24,596 bases of DNA from Bryobacteraceae bacterium. GTDB lineage: Bacteria > Acidobacteriota > Terriglobia > Bryobacterales > Bryobacteraceae. Shown one piece after another: positions 17,812 through 24,596 of the stretch. The notes beneath the pieces were generated by a model. That model was not told where the DNA came from and did no database searches. It worked only from the letters and a program-made list of their open reading frames with translations. Made by a program: the position numbers and the translations under genes. The DNA lies in NCBI GenBank assembly GCA_014379815.1, contig JACMLA010000726.1:1-24596 (forward strand), in the 5' to 3' direction. How positions within the stretch are numbered: position 1 is the stretch's first letter; each line of letters opens with the position of its first letter.

Positions 17812-19386
17812 CTACTCAATGTCTCCGGGATCGTTAAATAGAACCGTAAGCTTTATGGAACCGTGCTTCACTTGCGGAAACCCTGGCGCGGACCGATCCC
17901 CCGGGTCCAGATTCGATGCCGTATCGTCAGGCGGGAACAGGACCAGAGAGCTTAAGAACTCGAGAACATCCATCCTCTCAACAGCACTCAGGGACGCGAA
18001 GCGGTCCCGTGCGGATTGCGCCTCCCCGCCGTGACGCAAGATTACTTCCGTAAGACTTGAACTCCTTCCATCGTGACCATACGGGGGAGTCGTGCCGACG
18101 CCCCATAGCGCCGTCGTCAGGAACTGTTTCTGCAAGCTGCCATCGTAATTGCGTTCGTGAAAATTGGGACCGAGATCATGCGATTTGAAATCAGTGAACA
18201 GGTTCCTGACCTCAAATGATCCGAGCATGGGGAGCTTCAGGGATGGATGGCCATCGTTCTGGTCCACAAACTGGAACAGTGGACGCGCTGTGGAGAATAG
18301 GCGGTTGAAGTTCCCTCGTTCCGGATCGAACACCGTCTCGACGTCGGCCACACGCCGGTCCCGATCGACCCGCAGATCGGCAATGTGACACGAGGCGCAT
18401 CCCACCTTGTCAAAAGTCTGGCGTCCACGCTTGACGCTTTCCGTCTGCTCGGAAAGGCCAGGCTTGAAGTAGTTCAGCAGATAGAACTCGAGGTAGTCTA
18501 CAACGGCGGTCGCAATCTGGTTCCGCGGTTGCTTACCTTCAGCGACCTTCGTGGGATCGGGTTCCGGAGGTGCTTCCAGCGCGTCCTCAGCCGCGTCAAG
18601 CGTTATGCCACCAATGGTCGTCAGACGGGCCTTGTCATCGATTGCGCTTGTCAGTTCCGGATCCCAGCACTGAAAGCCCATTTCGTTATTCATAGCGCCG
18701 TTGATGAACTCGCGAATCGAGATCGTGCCGCCGTGCGCGGAAAATGGGCGCACCCGTAAATCCGCCGCCACACCCTCTACCTTCGTAGTGTCCACAGTTC
18801 CATCTGGCATTGCCGTGATGTTTCCGTAATGAATGCCCTTGGCCGTAAGTGGGCGAGTGATCCCGGTGCGGGTTCGCTTTGCTTCTGCTAGAGCAACGTC
18901 CCTCCGGTGCCGAAGTTCCGCCGTGATTTCGTCGGCGAGCATTTCTTTCAAGCCCAGACCGAACAGATGCGGGGCATCCCGGCTATCTGGTCGAGTAACA
19001 ACGTCACCGCCGAATCCAGCAGACCCTCGCGGCCGTCCATGGCAGGTCGAGCAACTGTCGGCCAGCCCGGCTCCAATTCCGAGATTCTTCTCGAGGTCTC
19101 CTGAACCGTCGCGCGCGTAAAAGGTGTTCTCAGCGCCATCGAGGTGTTGAAACTTGCGTTGAAAAATTTGACGACCCCGGCGAATTGCGCGGAATGGATC
19201 CCGACTAATGATGTACGCCGATGAGTTCGGCGTCTTCCAGTCACCACGGCCGGCGCCGATCTGTTCTGTGAGTGATTTCGCAATGCCTTCGTTGATCGGA
19301 TTCGGCGCAAGGGTACGATCCACTAGTTGCGACTTGCATTGCATTGCGGCACATATGAGGCACGCGACCACCGTGATTCGGTTCAT
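17812..19386 (-). CDS. Di-haem c-type oxidoreductase (DHOR/peroxidase-like, exported)
   Basis: 524 residues from ATG 19386, preceded by a good GAGAGGGAAG ribosome site; an in-frame extension to 19515 lacks one. A Sec signal peptide (about 1-20) sends it to the periplasm. Two haem c sites are present: CSTCH at 112-116 and CASCH at 330-334. The segment LWGVGTTPPYGHDGRSSSL near 427-445, followed by ILRHGGEA, is characteristic of the di-haem oxidoreductase/cytochrome c peroxidase-like superfamily (PF06537-type). It is probably a redox enzyme or electron-transfer protein; the substrate is not evident. The next gene on this strand, 335 nt upstream, encodes another exported protein, but the gap argues against a tight operon. 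Confidence 0.87.
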   Translation of the reverse strand: MNRITVVACLICAAMQCKSQLVDRTLAPNPINEGIAKSLTEQIGAGRGDWKTPNSSAYIISRDPFRAIRRGRQIFQRKFQHLDGAENTFYARDGSGDLEKNLGIGAGLADSCSTCHGRPRGSAGFGGDVVTRPDSRDAPHLFGLGLKEMLADEITAELRHRRDVALAEAKRTRTGITRPLTAKGIHYGNITAMPDGTVDTTKVEGVAADLRVRPFSAHGGTISIREFINGAMNNEMGFQCWDPELTSAIDDKARLTTIGGITLDAAEDALEAPPEPDPTKVAEGKQPRNQIATAVVDYLEFYLLNYFKPGLSEQTESVKRGRQTFDKVGCASCHIADLRVDRDRRVADVETVFDPERGNFNRLFSTARPLFQFVDQNDGHPSLKLPMLGSFEVRNLFTDFKSHDLGPNFHERNYDGSLQKQFLTTALWGVGTTPPYGHDGRSSSLTEVILRHGGEAQSARDRFASLSAVERMDVLEFLSSLVLFPPDDTASNLDPGDRSAPGFPQVKHGSIKLTVLFNDPGDIE

Positions 19387-19721
19387 ATACTTCCCTCTCA
19401 ATTTTCTCAAGCGAGTTACAAAGCAGCATTGCGCAAGAAATCTTTGGAGCCATAACCTTGCTGCTCCGTGCGCAGCTAGCATCGTTGCCCCATAAACTGC
19501 TACGAAGTCGCGCACAGGCGGGCGTGGAGGGCCCGTTGAACAGGCAGTCGGACCGAGTTCAGGGCTGCACGGCCCTCACTCACGGCTCGGTGAACGGCCA
19601 GTCCCTCTTTACCAGGGACTCCCTCCACGTCGAAGCCCGCACTTCCGAGCATCTCGATTTGCTCGTCGGGCTGATCAACCCCCATCCGTTGCCAGAGGCA
19701 CTAGGTTCTTAAACGGCTGGC
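19387..19721 (-). other. Intergenic stretch with an unresolved coding-like segment
   Basis: The di-haem gene's ribosome site lies at its left end. The rest has no recognised gene. A 61-codon frame on the - strand (19500-19685, starting MGVDQPDEQIEML) has codon use similar to real genes here, but so does the overlapping + frame ending at 19712, and neither matches a family I know. It may be a gene remnant. I see no convincing promoter or terminator hairpin. Confidence 0.3.
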
Positions 19722-20354
19722 TCAGGGTTTTTTGCTGTCGAATTCATCGCACGAAACTTTGGAGTGCCAGTTCACGAACGTGCCTTTGGGATTTGGCTTC
19801 CATGCCCACACGTGCAGTGTGTAGAACGCCGGGAGCCCGAAACGATTGGGACTTGTGAACAAGTGGAAAAACTGCCCCATGAGTTCGGGCGGCCCCGCCT
19901 TCTTCGCATCCCAGGCCTCGGCGAGCAGCAGATAGTCGACACCGATCAGCCTTCGGCCCCCATTGGGTGTTGCCTCGTAAATTATGATCTGGGGACGAGT
20001 TGCATCAAGGGCGCCGCCGTTCACCAGGTCGAAGTTTACGTAATGGAGGCCCATAGCCCCATAGTCCTCGCCGCTTACGCAACCGAATGTAAGTTTGTAA
20101 CCGGCAGCCTCTGCCACTCTCACATCCTTGAATCGCTCCGTCGCGTCCTGAATGACCTTGACCAGCGCATTCTCCTGGCCTAGCTGTTCGGCTGTTTTCT
20201 CCTGTTGCTGCGCCTGCGCGTGGGCATGCCCATCTTGCGCGTTGGCAAACGGAGAGCAAACGCTCGCCAAAGCGAGAGTGATCATTAGGGCAGGCATTCG
20301 CATCCCGGCGTGCTTTATGTCTTTGTTGCTGGTAGAAAATTGCAGTTGAATCAT
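19722..20354 (-). CDS. Exported protein of unknown function
   Basis: 210 residues from ATG 20354, supported by AAGGAGA about 9 nt upstream. A longish basic N-terminus leads into a hydrophobic signal (LMITLALASVCSPFANA, about 23-39) with cleavage likely after ANA. A His/Ala/Gln-rich stretch follows (GHAHAQAQQQ). The mature domain has conserved-looking blocks FGCVSGEDYGAMGLHYVN and IIIYEATPNGGRRLIGVDY, then YTLHVWAWKPNPKGTFVNWH. Two cysteines, in FGCVS and VSCDE, could form a disulfide. I recall this type as a recurrent uncharacterised exported protein but cannot assign a function. It has no close partner gene. Confidence 0.75.
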   Translation of the reverse strand: MIQLQFSTSNKDIKHAGMRMPALMITLALASVCSPFANAQDGHAHAQAQQQEKTAEQLGQENALVKVIQDATERFKDVRVAEAAGYKLTFGCVSGEDYGAMGLHYVNFDLVNGGALDATRPQIIIYEATPNGGRRLIGVDYLLLAEAWDAKKAGPPELMGQFFHLFTSPNRFGLPAFYTLHVWAWKPNPKGTFVNWHSKVSCDEFDSKKP

Positions 20355-20794
20355 TAAGTTGGTCTCCTTCTTTTCCGTAGGTGCCGGTGTCCGTTCGCGA
20401 TTACTTAACGGGTGTTCCGTTTGTTTCCGTCGGGGCCGGTGCTTTGACGCTTCTACTGTTGAATGCGGGATCGGCCGGAGAACTTCGCAAAACAGATTAA
20501 AGCTAACTGTGAGAGGGGTTTCCAGCGTAACGAGTTCGCCTGTCCAATATCGCTCCGTAATCCGCTAAAAGGATGCGGAAATACTTTTAACACGCGTTAC
20601 CGCTGAAACGTTTAAGCTTCCTTCTGTTGTGGGCGGAGCAGACCATCAGCAGGCGGATATCAACAATTATCTTTTACAGGAAGCCCGGGTAAGGGCGGAA
20701 TCCTCTGCGAGGCCCACGGGCTATGGCTGCCCAGAGCCAGCATGTCGAAAACGAGTTGACGCTACATATGCCAAAACCGGGTGACCCTCGGTTC
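20355..20794. other. Non-coding stretch before the transposase remnant
   Basis: It contains the ribosome site of the exported protein gene at the left edge and then an AT-richer segment around 20480-20660 with no supported gene. The promoter of the leftward gene is presumably here, but no clear -35/-10 pair stands out. The right part may include further decayed insertion-sequence DNA. Confidence 0.4.
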
Positions 20795-21089
20795 CGCAGG
20801 GAGTAGCTGCTATGTGAACAGCTGATCCAGATTCTGTACTCAGTGCGCGGCGAGCGTCTGCTGATAGAGGAGATCGATTACAGCGTGCGTTTCGGTCGTT
20901 TGTAGGATGAACTTCGAAGTGAAGGTGTTTACCAATGGCCGGAACCGTTTGCTGGAAGGCCATGTGGCGCGGAGGTTTTGTTCTAAGTGGTCCGCCAGGC
21001 GAAGGAAAAAGGACCTGACCAGCGATGAGCATTTCACCGTCGATGGCACGCTGATTGAAGCCCGGGCAAGCGCGTTACCAGAAAGTTGA
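20795..21089 (+). pseudogene. Decayed IS5-family transposase fragment
   Basis: In one frame (20819-20902) the sequence reads QLIQILYSVRGERLLIEEI and DYSVRFGR, broken by TAG at 20804 and 20903. From about 20919 a second frame reads KVFTNGRNRLLEGHVARRF and, after a degenerate part, SDEHFTVDGTLIEARAS to a stop at 21089. These are the consecutive N-terminal and DDE-proximal blocks of IS5-group transposases (SVRSERLLMEE..., FTKNRDRLLE..., DEHFTVDGTLIEAWAS). Stops, a frameshift, a short gap and lack of the C-terminal half show a dead remnant. No terminal inverted repeats were identified. Confidence 0.82.
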
Positions 21090-21266
21090 ATGCATCGGCA
21101 ACTCGGTGACCAATTAGCCGTTTCTGACGGTCTCCGGATAGAGGAATAGCTATCTCTGGGATGCTAATCCCTATGGTTGTCTGCCGTGATTGGTAGTGAG
21201 CCGTGCGGCGGATTAACGCTTTTGATAGATCCCCGAAGCCTGACTGAACTGCGTACAATCAATTTC

Positions 21267-21809
21267 ATGAAAGCAACGAGTCTTCTGTTTACATCGATGT
21301 TGATAATTTCCGCAGTTCCCGCCTTTTCTCAGGCGAGCGTGAAGGATGCGTTGACGCGTCACTGGAAGACGTCGGGCGAGTTCACACTGGCGGTGGCGGA
21401 GAAGATGCCTGACGATGGGTACACGTTCCGTCCGAATCCGGAAGAGATGAACTTCGGCCAGCTAATGGCACACATTGCGGGCGTGAATCTGAACGCCTGC
21501 GCGAACGCAAGCGGGCTAACGAAACCGGAGTTGCCGCCGAAGATTCTGACCTGGTCGAAAGACGCGCAGAAGGTAGATGTTGAGAAAGGGCCCGCGATTG
21601 CGTTTCTGAAGGACTCGTTCGCGTTTTGCGACAAGGCGGTGGCGGCGATGACTCCGGAATTGCTCGACAATGTACAGGGTCCGCCGAACCGAAAGTTAAC
21701 GGGCTTTGAGTGGTTGTGGGGGTACTTCACTCACACGGCGCACCATCGCGGTCAGGCGGAGGTTTATTTGCGAGTGAAAGGGATTAAGCCGCCCGACTAT
21801 CGCTTCTAA
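21267..21809 (+). CDS. Exported DinB-like protein
   Basis: 180 residues from ATG 21267 (MKATSLLFTSMLIISAVPAF), which begins with a clear Sec signal peptide; an in-frame extension to 21177 would bury the signal and is unlikely. The mature part is a four-helix DinB/YfiT-type domain with histidines placed as metal ligands: LMAHIAGVN and FTHTAHHRGQAEVYL. DinB proteins are putative metal-dependent enzymes, some thiol-S-transferase-like, and exported ones recur in Acidobacteriota. The substrate is unknown. No ribosome site is evident before the start. It is convergent with the next gene (58-nt gap). Confidence 0.84.
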   Translation: MKATSLLFTSMLIISAVPAFSQASVKDALTRHWKTSGEFTLAVAEKMPDDGYTFRPNPEEMNFGQLMAHIAGVNLNACANASGLTKPELPPKILTWSKDAQKVDVEKGPAIAFLKDSFAFCDKAVAAMTPELLDNVQGPPNRKLTGFEWLWGYFTHTAHHRGQAEVYLRVKGIKPPDYRF

Positions 21810-21867
21810 ATCCGGTCGTTTTGGCAGAGCGCAGATGGTTCTCTACTGACCGGGAACCTCGCTGCAT

Positions 21868-24012
21868 TCACGGCACAAGAGGCAGCGCTTGCCCGTATCG
21901 CTCGTCGTACCAGTAGGGCGTTTGTATCGCCCATGACGACGCCGGAAATTTCTGATGCAGCAGCGTGAAAGCTTGCTTCGAGAACTTGCCCGTGGCAGCA
22001 TCGCGGCAGCCATAGCGCGAGGCCCGGACCACCATAGCCAGTGCCTCGGGAGCTCGCGGATCGCTCGCGTGCCGGTTCGCCCACTCCACGACAATCGGAG
22101 TCACGAACGGGAGCGCACCACCGCCTGCGGCCCGTTCCTTGCGAGCCTGTGTCAGTTCCGCCTCCGTCACCCACGCAGGCGGAGCCACGGGTCTCTCTTC
22201 GCTGATCGGGGGCGCACACCACCAGTCATCCCGAAATGGAGTCAGACGCTCGATTCGCGGTTTCCGGTCGAGGCCCGCAGTCATCTCCGGGTGCAATCCT
22301 GGCAGCTTGAGCACAGCCCATGCGGCGGCGAATCGCCGGGTCTCGGCATCGCCTGCTTCCTCAAAATCGGCAAGTAAGGTCGAAGCTTTCGATGCTGTGG
22401 TCCGCAGACGCTTTGACAAGGCCAGCGCCATCGTTTCATCATTCGCTGCGAGCGCGCGCACGAATCCCGCCCGAACGAGCCGCTCCCGAAGATGCGCCGT
22501 CCATTTTCCGGACTCGATCACGGCCATCCAGCGCGAGAGGGGTAGAAATCGATTCACCACAACCGCCCCGTCCTCGTCCAGCAGAAACAGAGGGCGCTTT
22601 TCCTGGAGGCGGAAGGAAACGCCATCCCCTCCTTCCATACCCTCGGCGGCGAAGCGCCTCGGAGCGAAAGCGACAAATTCCCCAAAATTCCGGGCCAGCG
22701 CGAGCCGCTCCCGAACGAACCAGTTCAGAGCCGCGGGCGGGACCGTTCGCCGCAGCTGAGGCAGGAGGGAATCGAGCAGAACGCGGCGGCCATTCGCATC
22801 TGCTTGCGTGGCGCGCACCCGCGCCCACACGGCTGTCGCGAATGCCGGTGTCCCGGGCTTGACCTGTGCAGCCGCTTCAATCAATTCGGGCGTTATACCT
22901 TGTGAGGACTGGAGTGCGGCCACGAGCCATACCTCCGACTGCTCCCGCCGCCAGCGCGCGATGACTTCCTCAGTTGTCATTCTGCCGCGCATCGCAAACA
23001 GCCAATCCAGCAATTCGCTTCCGGCACCCGGCTTCAAAGAGTCACTGTCGACGAGCGACCAGATATGAATCAGGTTGTCGAGGTCCATATGGTCAACAGA
23101 AGAGTCCTCAACAGCAGAGCCCTCGAGACGCCGGGCATACATCGCCATCTGGTCCAGCGGCCGGAGTTTGCCTGAGACCCACTCCCCGATTTGTTCGGCT
23201 GACCGGCGAACCTGAGCATCGGTGCTGCCCACGATGAGCGCCTTCAACTCTGCCTCCGCTTTCTCCAGCCGGACACGCGCCTCGTCCGGGTTTCCGAGCG
23301 TCGCTTCACGCACCAGACAGCGGGCCGCCAGGTAAGGACTCCACTCGCGCCACGGGGATTCGGCATCGTTGGCGATTGCCAGCCAAAGGGACCGGGCTTT
23401 GGTGAAGTCGCCGGCATAGAAAAGCGCGGACGCAATCTGATACTGGCGGTCCGCCAGGAGTAGAGGCTGCAGCCCGGGCTCCGGCGGATCGACTGACTCA
23501 GCGCCATCAGCGCAGTTTCCGAACACTGTGTCCTGAGCGTTCACCCACTTACGCACGCCCTCCGCGTCTGCGCCGAAGTGCTTCACCCGATCGCGGAGTG
23601 TTAGCGCGGCGTTCTCAAACGCGCTGTCGAGGCAGTTGACATACGTTTGGAAATCGTGGCCTGGGACCCTGCGATCGACCGAGATCTGCCGGACTGGGGC
23701 AGTCCTTACGACCTCTGCCCGAGCGTTCAGCCAGCGGTCCACAGGATACTCCGGTCGTGTTTGCGAGAACAGCATTACGGGCCGCCGGGCCTCAGGTGTT
23801 TTGCCCGACAACACCCGCCATGCCGTCACGAGGTGTGGCACCCGGTAGGAACCGAGCACGATCCCGAAGCGGCCTTTGTCGTACTCATCCGGCGCGGGAG
23901 GATGGTCTTGCGGCTCAAAGACGGCGGTCTCGAAGAAGGGCCCACAGGCTGGCGCTACCGTCGTCGAGAACCCGGTGGCGAATAGCACTAAAAGCACGAT
24001 CGTGCGGATCAT
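21868..24012 (-). CDS. Large exported protein of unknown function
   Basis: 714 residues from ATG 24012, which overlaps the stop of the DUF3142 gene as ATGA; the frame extends to 24150 but that part lies inside the upstream gene. A signal peptide (MIRTIVLLVLFATGF...) ends near APACGPFFE. The mature protein is rich in Ala/Leu/Arg helices with TPR-like stretches, for example QIASALFYAGDFTKARSLW and SPYLAARCLVREATL, around 190-270. It ends with RYGCRDAATGKFSKQAF and a TPYWYD motif. No catalytic motif is recognised; a helical-repeat scaffold in the periplasm or envelope is the best guess. Coupling to the DUF3142 gene suggests they work together. Confidence 0.82.
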   Translation of the reverse strand: MIRTIVLLVLFATGFSTTVAPACGPFFETAVFEPQDHPPAPDEYDKGRFGIVLGSYRVPHLVTAWRVLSGKTPEARRPVMLFSQTRPEYPVDRWLNARAEVVRTAPVRQISVDRRVPGHDFQTYVNCLDSAFENAALTLRDRVKHFGADAEGVRKWVNAQDTVFGNCADGAESVDPPEPGLQPLLLADRQYQIASALFYAGDFTKARSLWLAIANDAESPWREWSPYLAARCLVREATLGNPDEARVRLEKAEAELKALIVGSTDAQVRRSAEQIGEWVSGKLRPLDQMAMYARRLEGSAVEDSSVDHMDLDNLIHIWSLVDSDSLKPGAGSELLDWLFAMRGRMTTEEVIARWRREQSEVWLVAALQSSQGITPELIEAAAQVKPGTPAFATAVWARVRATQADANGRRVLLDSLLPQLRRTVPPAALNWFVRERLALARNFGEFVAFAPRRFAAEGMEGGDGVSFRLQEKRPLFLLDEDGAVVVNRFLPLSRWMAVIESGKWTAHLRERLVRAGFVRALAANDETMALALSKRLRTTASKASTLLADFEEAGDAETRRFAAAWAVLKLPGLHPEMTAGLDRKPRIERLTPFRDDWWCAPPISEERPVAPPAWVTEAELTQARKERAAGGGALPFVTPIVVEWANRHASDPRAPEALAMVVRASRYGCRDAATGKFSKQAFTLLHQKFPASSWAIQTPYWYDERYGQALPLVP

Positions 24013-24596
24013 CGGAACATCCCTGCTTGCTGAGCCAGAGCCACCGACCGCTGGCTCCACGGCTGTGGGGAAAACAGATAGATTTGTCGCAGATTCCTGG
24101 GCAAGCGCATGACAGGCTCGTCGAGCGACAATCCGACACTGCGATGGCACAGGGGCACGCGAAATGCTCCGCCTCGTTCGAGGTACCGCCGGATAGCCGC
24201 CGCTTCCGGGCCCATTTGGAACAGCATGGGAATAGCTTCATCGATGGGCAGATCGAAAATCCACGGATCGTCGAGACACCAGGAGGCCAGAGCAGTGATG
24301 CTCAACTCGGTGTTCGCCGACAACCCGCGCCGGAGCAGAACCAGCAATTTTCGATATTCAGTGCGCTCCGACACACGGGCATCGAAATCGATCTGGACAC
24401 CTCGTACGGAACGAGGCACGGCCGCAAGGATTCGCCGCGCTACTGTGTCGGCGGGGACGGCCGCACCTTGCTCTGCATCGATCCGAAATACCGCGATGGT
24501 TTCGGCGGCAGGGGGCAACTGCACTGGCTGTTGACGCGACCGAAACCGCACGTCATCGTCGCCAATGACGAACGAACCCGTCAACACTGCAAAGCC
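24009..24596 (-). CDS. DUF3142 family protein (5' partial)
   Basis: The frame is open to the right edge, so the N-terminus is missing; about 195 residues are visible. The block VQIDFDARVSERTEYRKLL, followed by ELSITALASWCLDDPWIF and IDEAIPMLFQMG, matches the conserved core of DUF3142, which looks like a TIM-barrel glycoside-hydrolase-like fold with an acidic DFD strand end. Function is unknown in the literature I recall. Its stop overlaps the start of the large exported protein by 4 nt, implying translational coupling. Confidence 0.85.
   Translation of the reverse strand, partial: GFAVLTGSFVIGDDDVRFRSRQQPVQLPPAAETIAVFRIDAEQGAAVPADTVARRILAAVPRSVRGVQIDFDARVSERTEYRKLLVLLRRGLSANTELSITALASWCLDDPWIFDLPIDEAIPMLFQMGPEAAAIRRYLERGGAFRVPLCHRSVGLSLDEPVMRLPRNLRQIYLFSPQPWSQRSVALAQQAGMFR

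Noticed and set aside
19387..19515. N-terminal extension of the di-haem oxidoreductase
   Set aside because: A good ribosome site and a signal peptide begin at 19386; the extension would hide the signal peptide.
20359..20568. A 69-codon + frame upstream of the IS5 remnant
   Set aside because: Composition is unlike a protein gene, there is no family match and it overlaps the likely promoter region of the leftward exported-protein gene.
21222..21259. TTGATA and TACAAT before the DinB-like gene as a promoter
   Set aside because: The spacing is 26 nt, too long for a sigma-70 type promoter, and the -10-like box is too close to the start codon.
24013..24150. N-terminal extension of the large exported protein
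   Set aside because: It lies wholly inside the DUF3142 coding region; ATG 24012 gives the ATGA overlap and a signal peptide.

Overview
The window looks like a chromosomal piece of a GC-rich, Gram-negative-type soil bacterium, most likely an Acidobacteriota member of the Solibacter/Bryobacter kind. This is inferred from gene content and protein style (citramalate-route isoleucine genes, exported DinB, DUF3142 and CGPFF-type exported proteins, di-haem oxidoreductase); no rRNA or other marker gene is present to prove it.

Left edge (1-4830, + strand): the 3' end of what looks like a natural-product cluster. It holds a FkbH-like HAD/acyl carrier protein didomain (5' end cut by the window), a 24-bp tandem repeat at the gene junction, and a very large protein made of two consecutive family-4 glycosyltransferases fused to a type II thioesterase. 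The thioesterase gene overlaps tail-to-tail with an MFS exporter gene on the other strand.

Centre (15799 down to 4765, - strand): one uninterrupted run of ten genes, ilvB-ilvH-ilvC-cimA-hypothetical-quinone oxidoreductase-M24 peptidase-accB-accC-MFS, with gaps of 24 nt or less and several 4-13 nt overlaps. The 5' leader of this run holds a previously unannotated 29-codon leader peptide crowded with Val/Ile/Leu codons. It is followed by a strong intrinsic terminator and a competing antiterminator pairing: a complete ribosome-mediated attenuator. This would put branched-chain amino acid synthesis, and potentially the biotin carboxylase half of acetyl-CoA carboxylase, a proline peptidase and an exporter, under control of charged branched-chain tRNA levels. 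This is the main discovery in the window.

Right part (15914-24596): mixed single genes. An old-yellow-enzyme reductase (+) is followed by a DUF433 antitoxin-like gene whose DUF5615 toxin partner survives only as a deleted, frameshifted remnant. Then come a small zinc-ribbon protein, a di-haem cytochrome oxidoreductase (-), an exported protein of unknown function (-), a decayed IS5-family transposase (+), an exported DinB-like protein (+), and a translationally coupled pair (-) of a DUF3142 protein (cut by the right edge) and a large exported protein. I saw no tRNA, rRNA, CRISPR array or intact mobile element.
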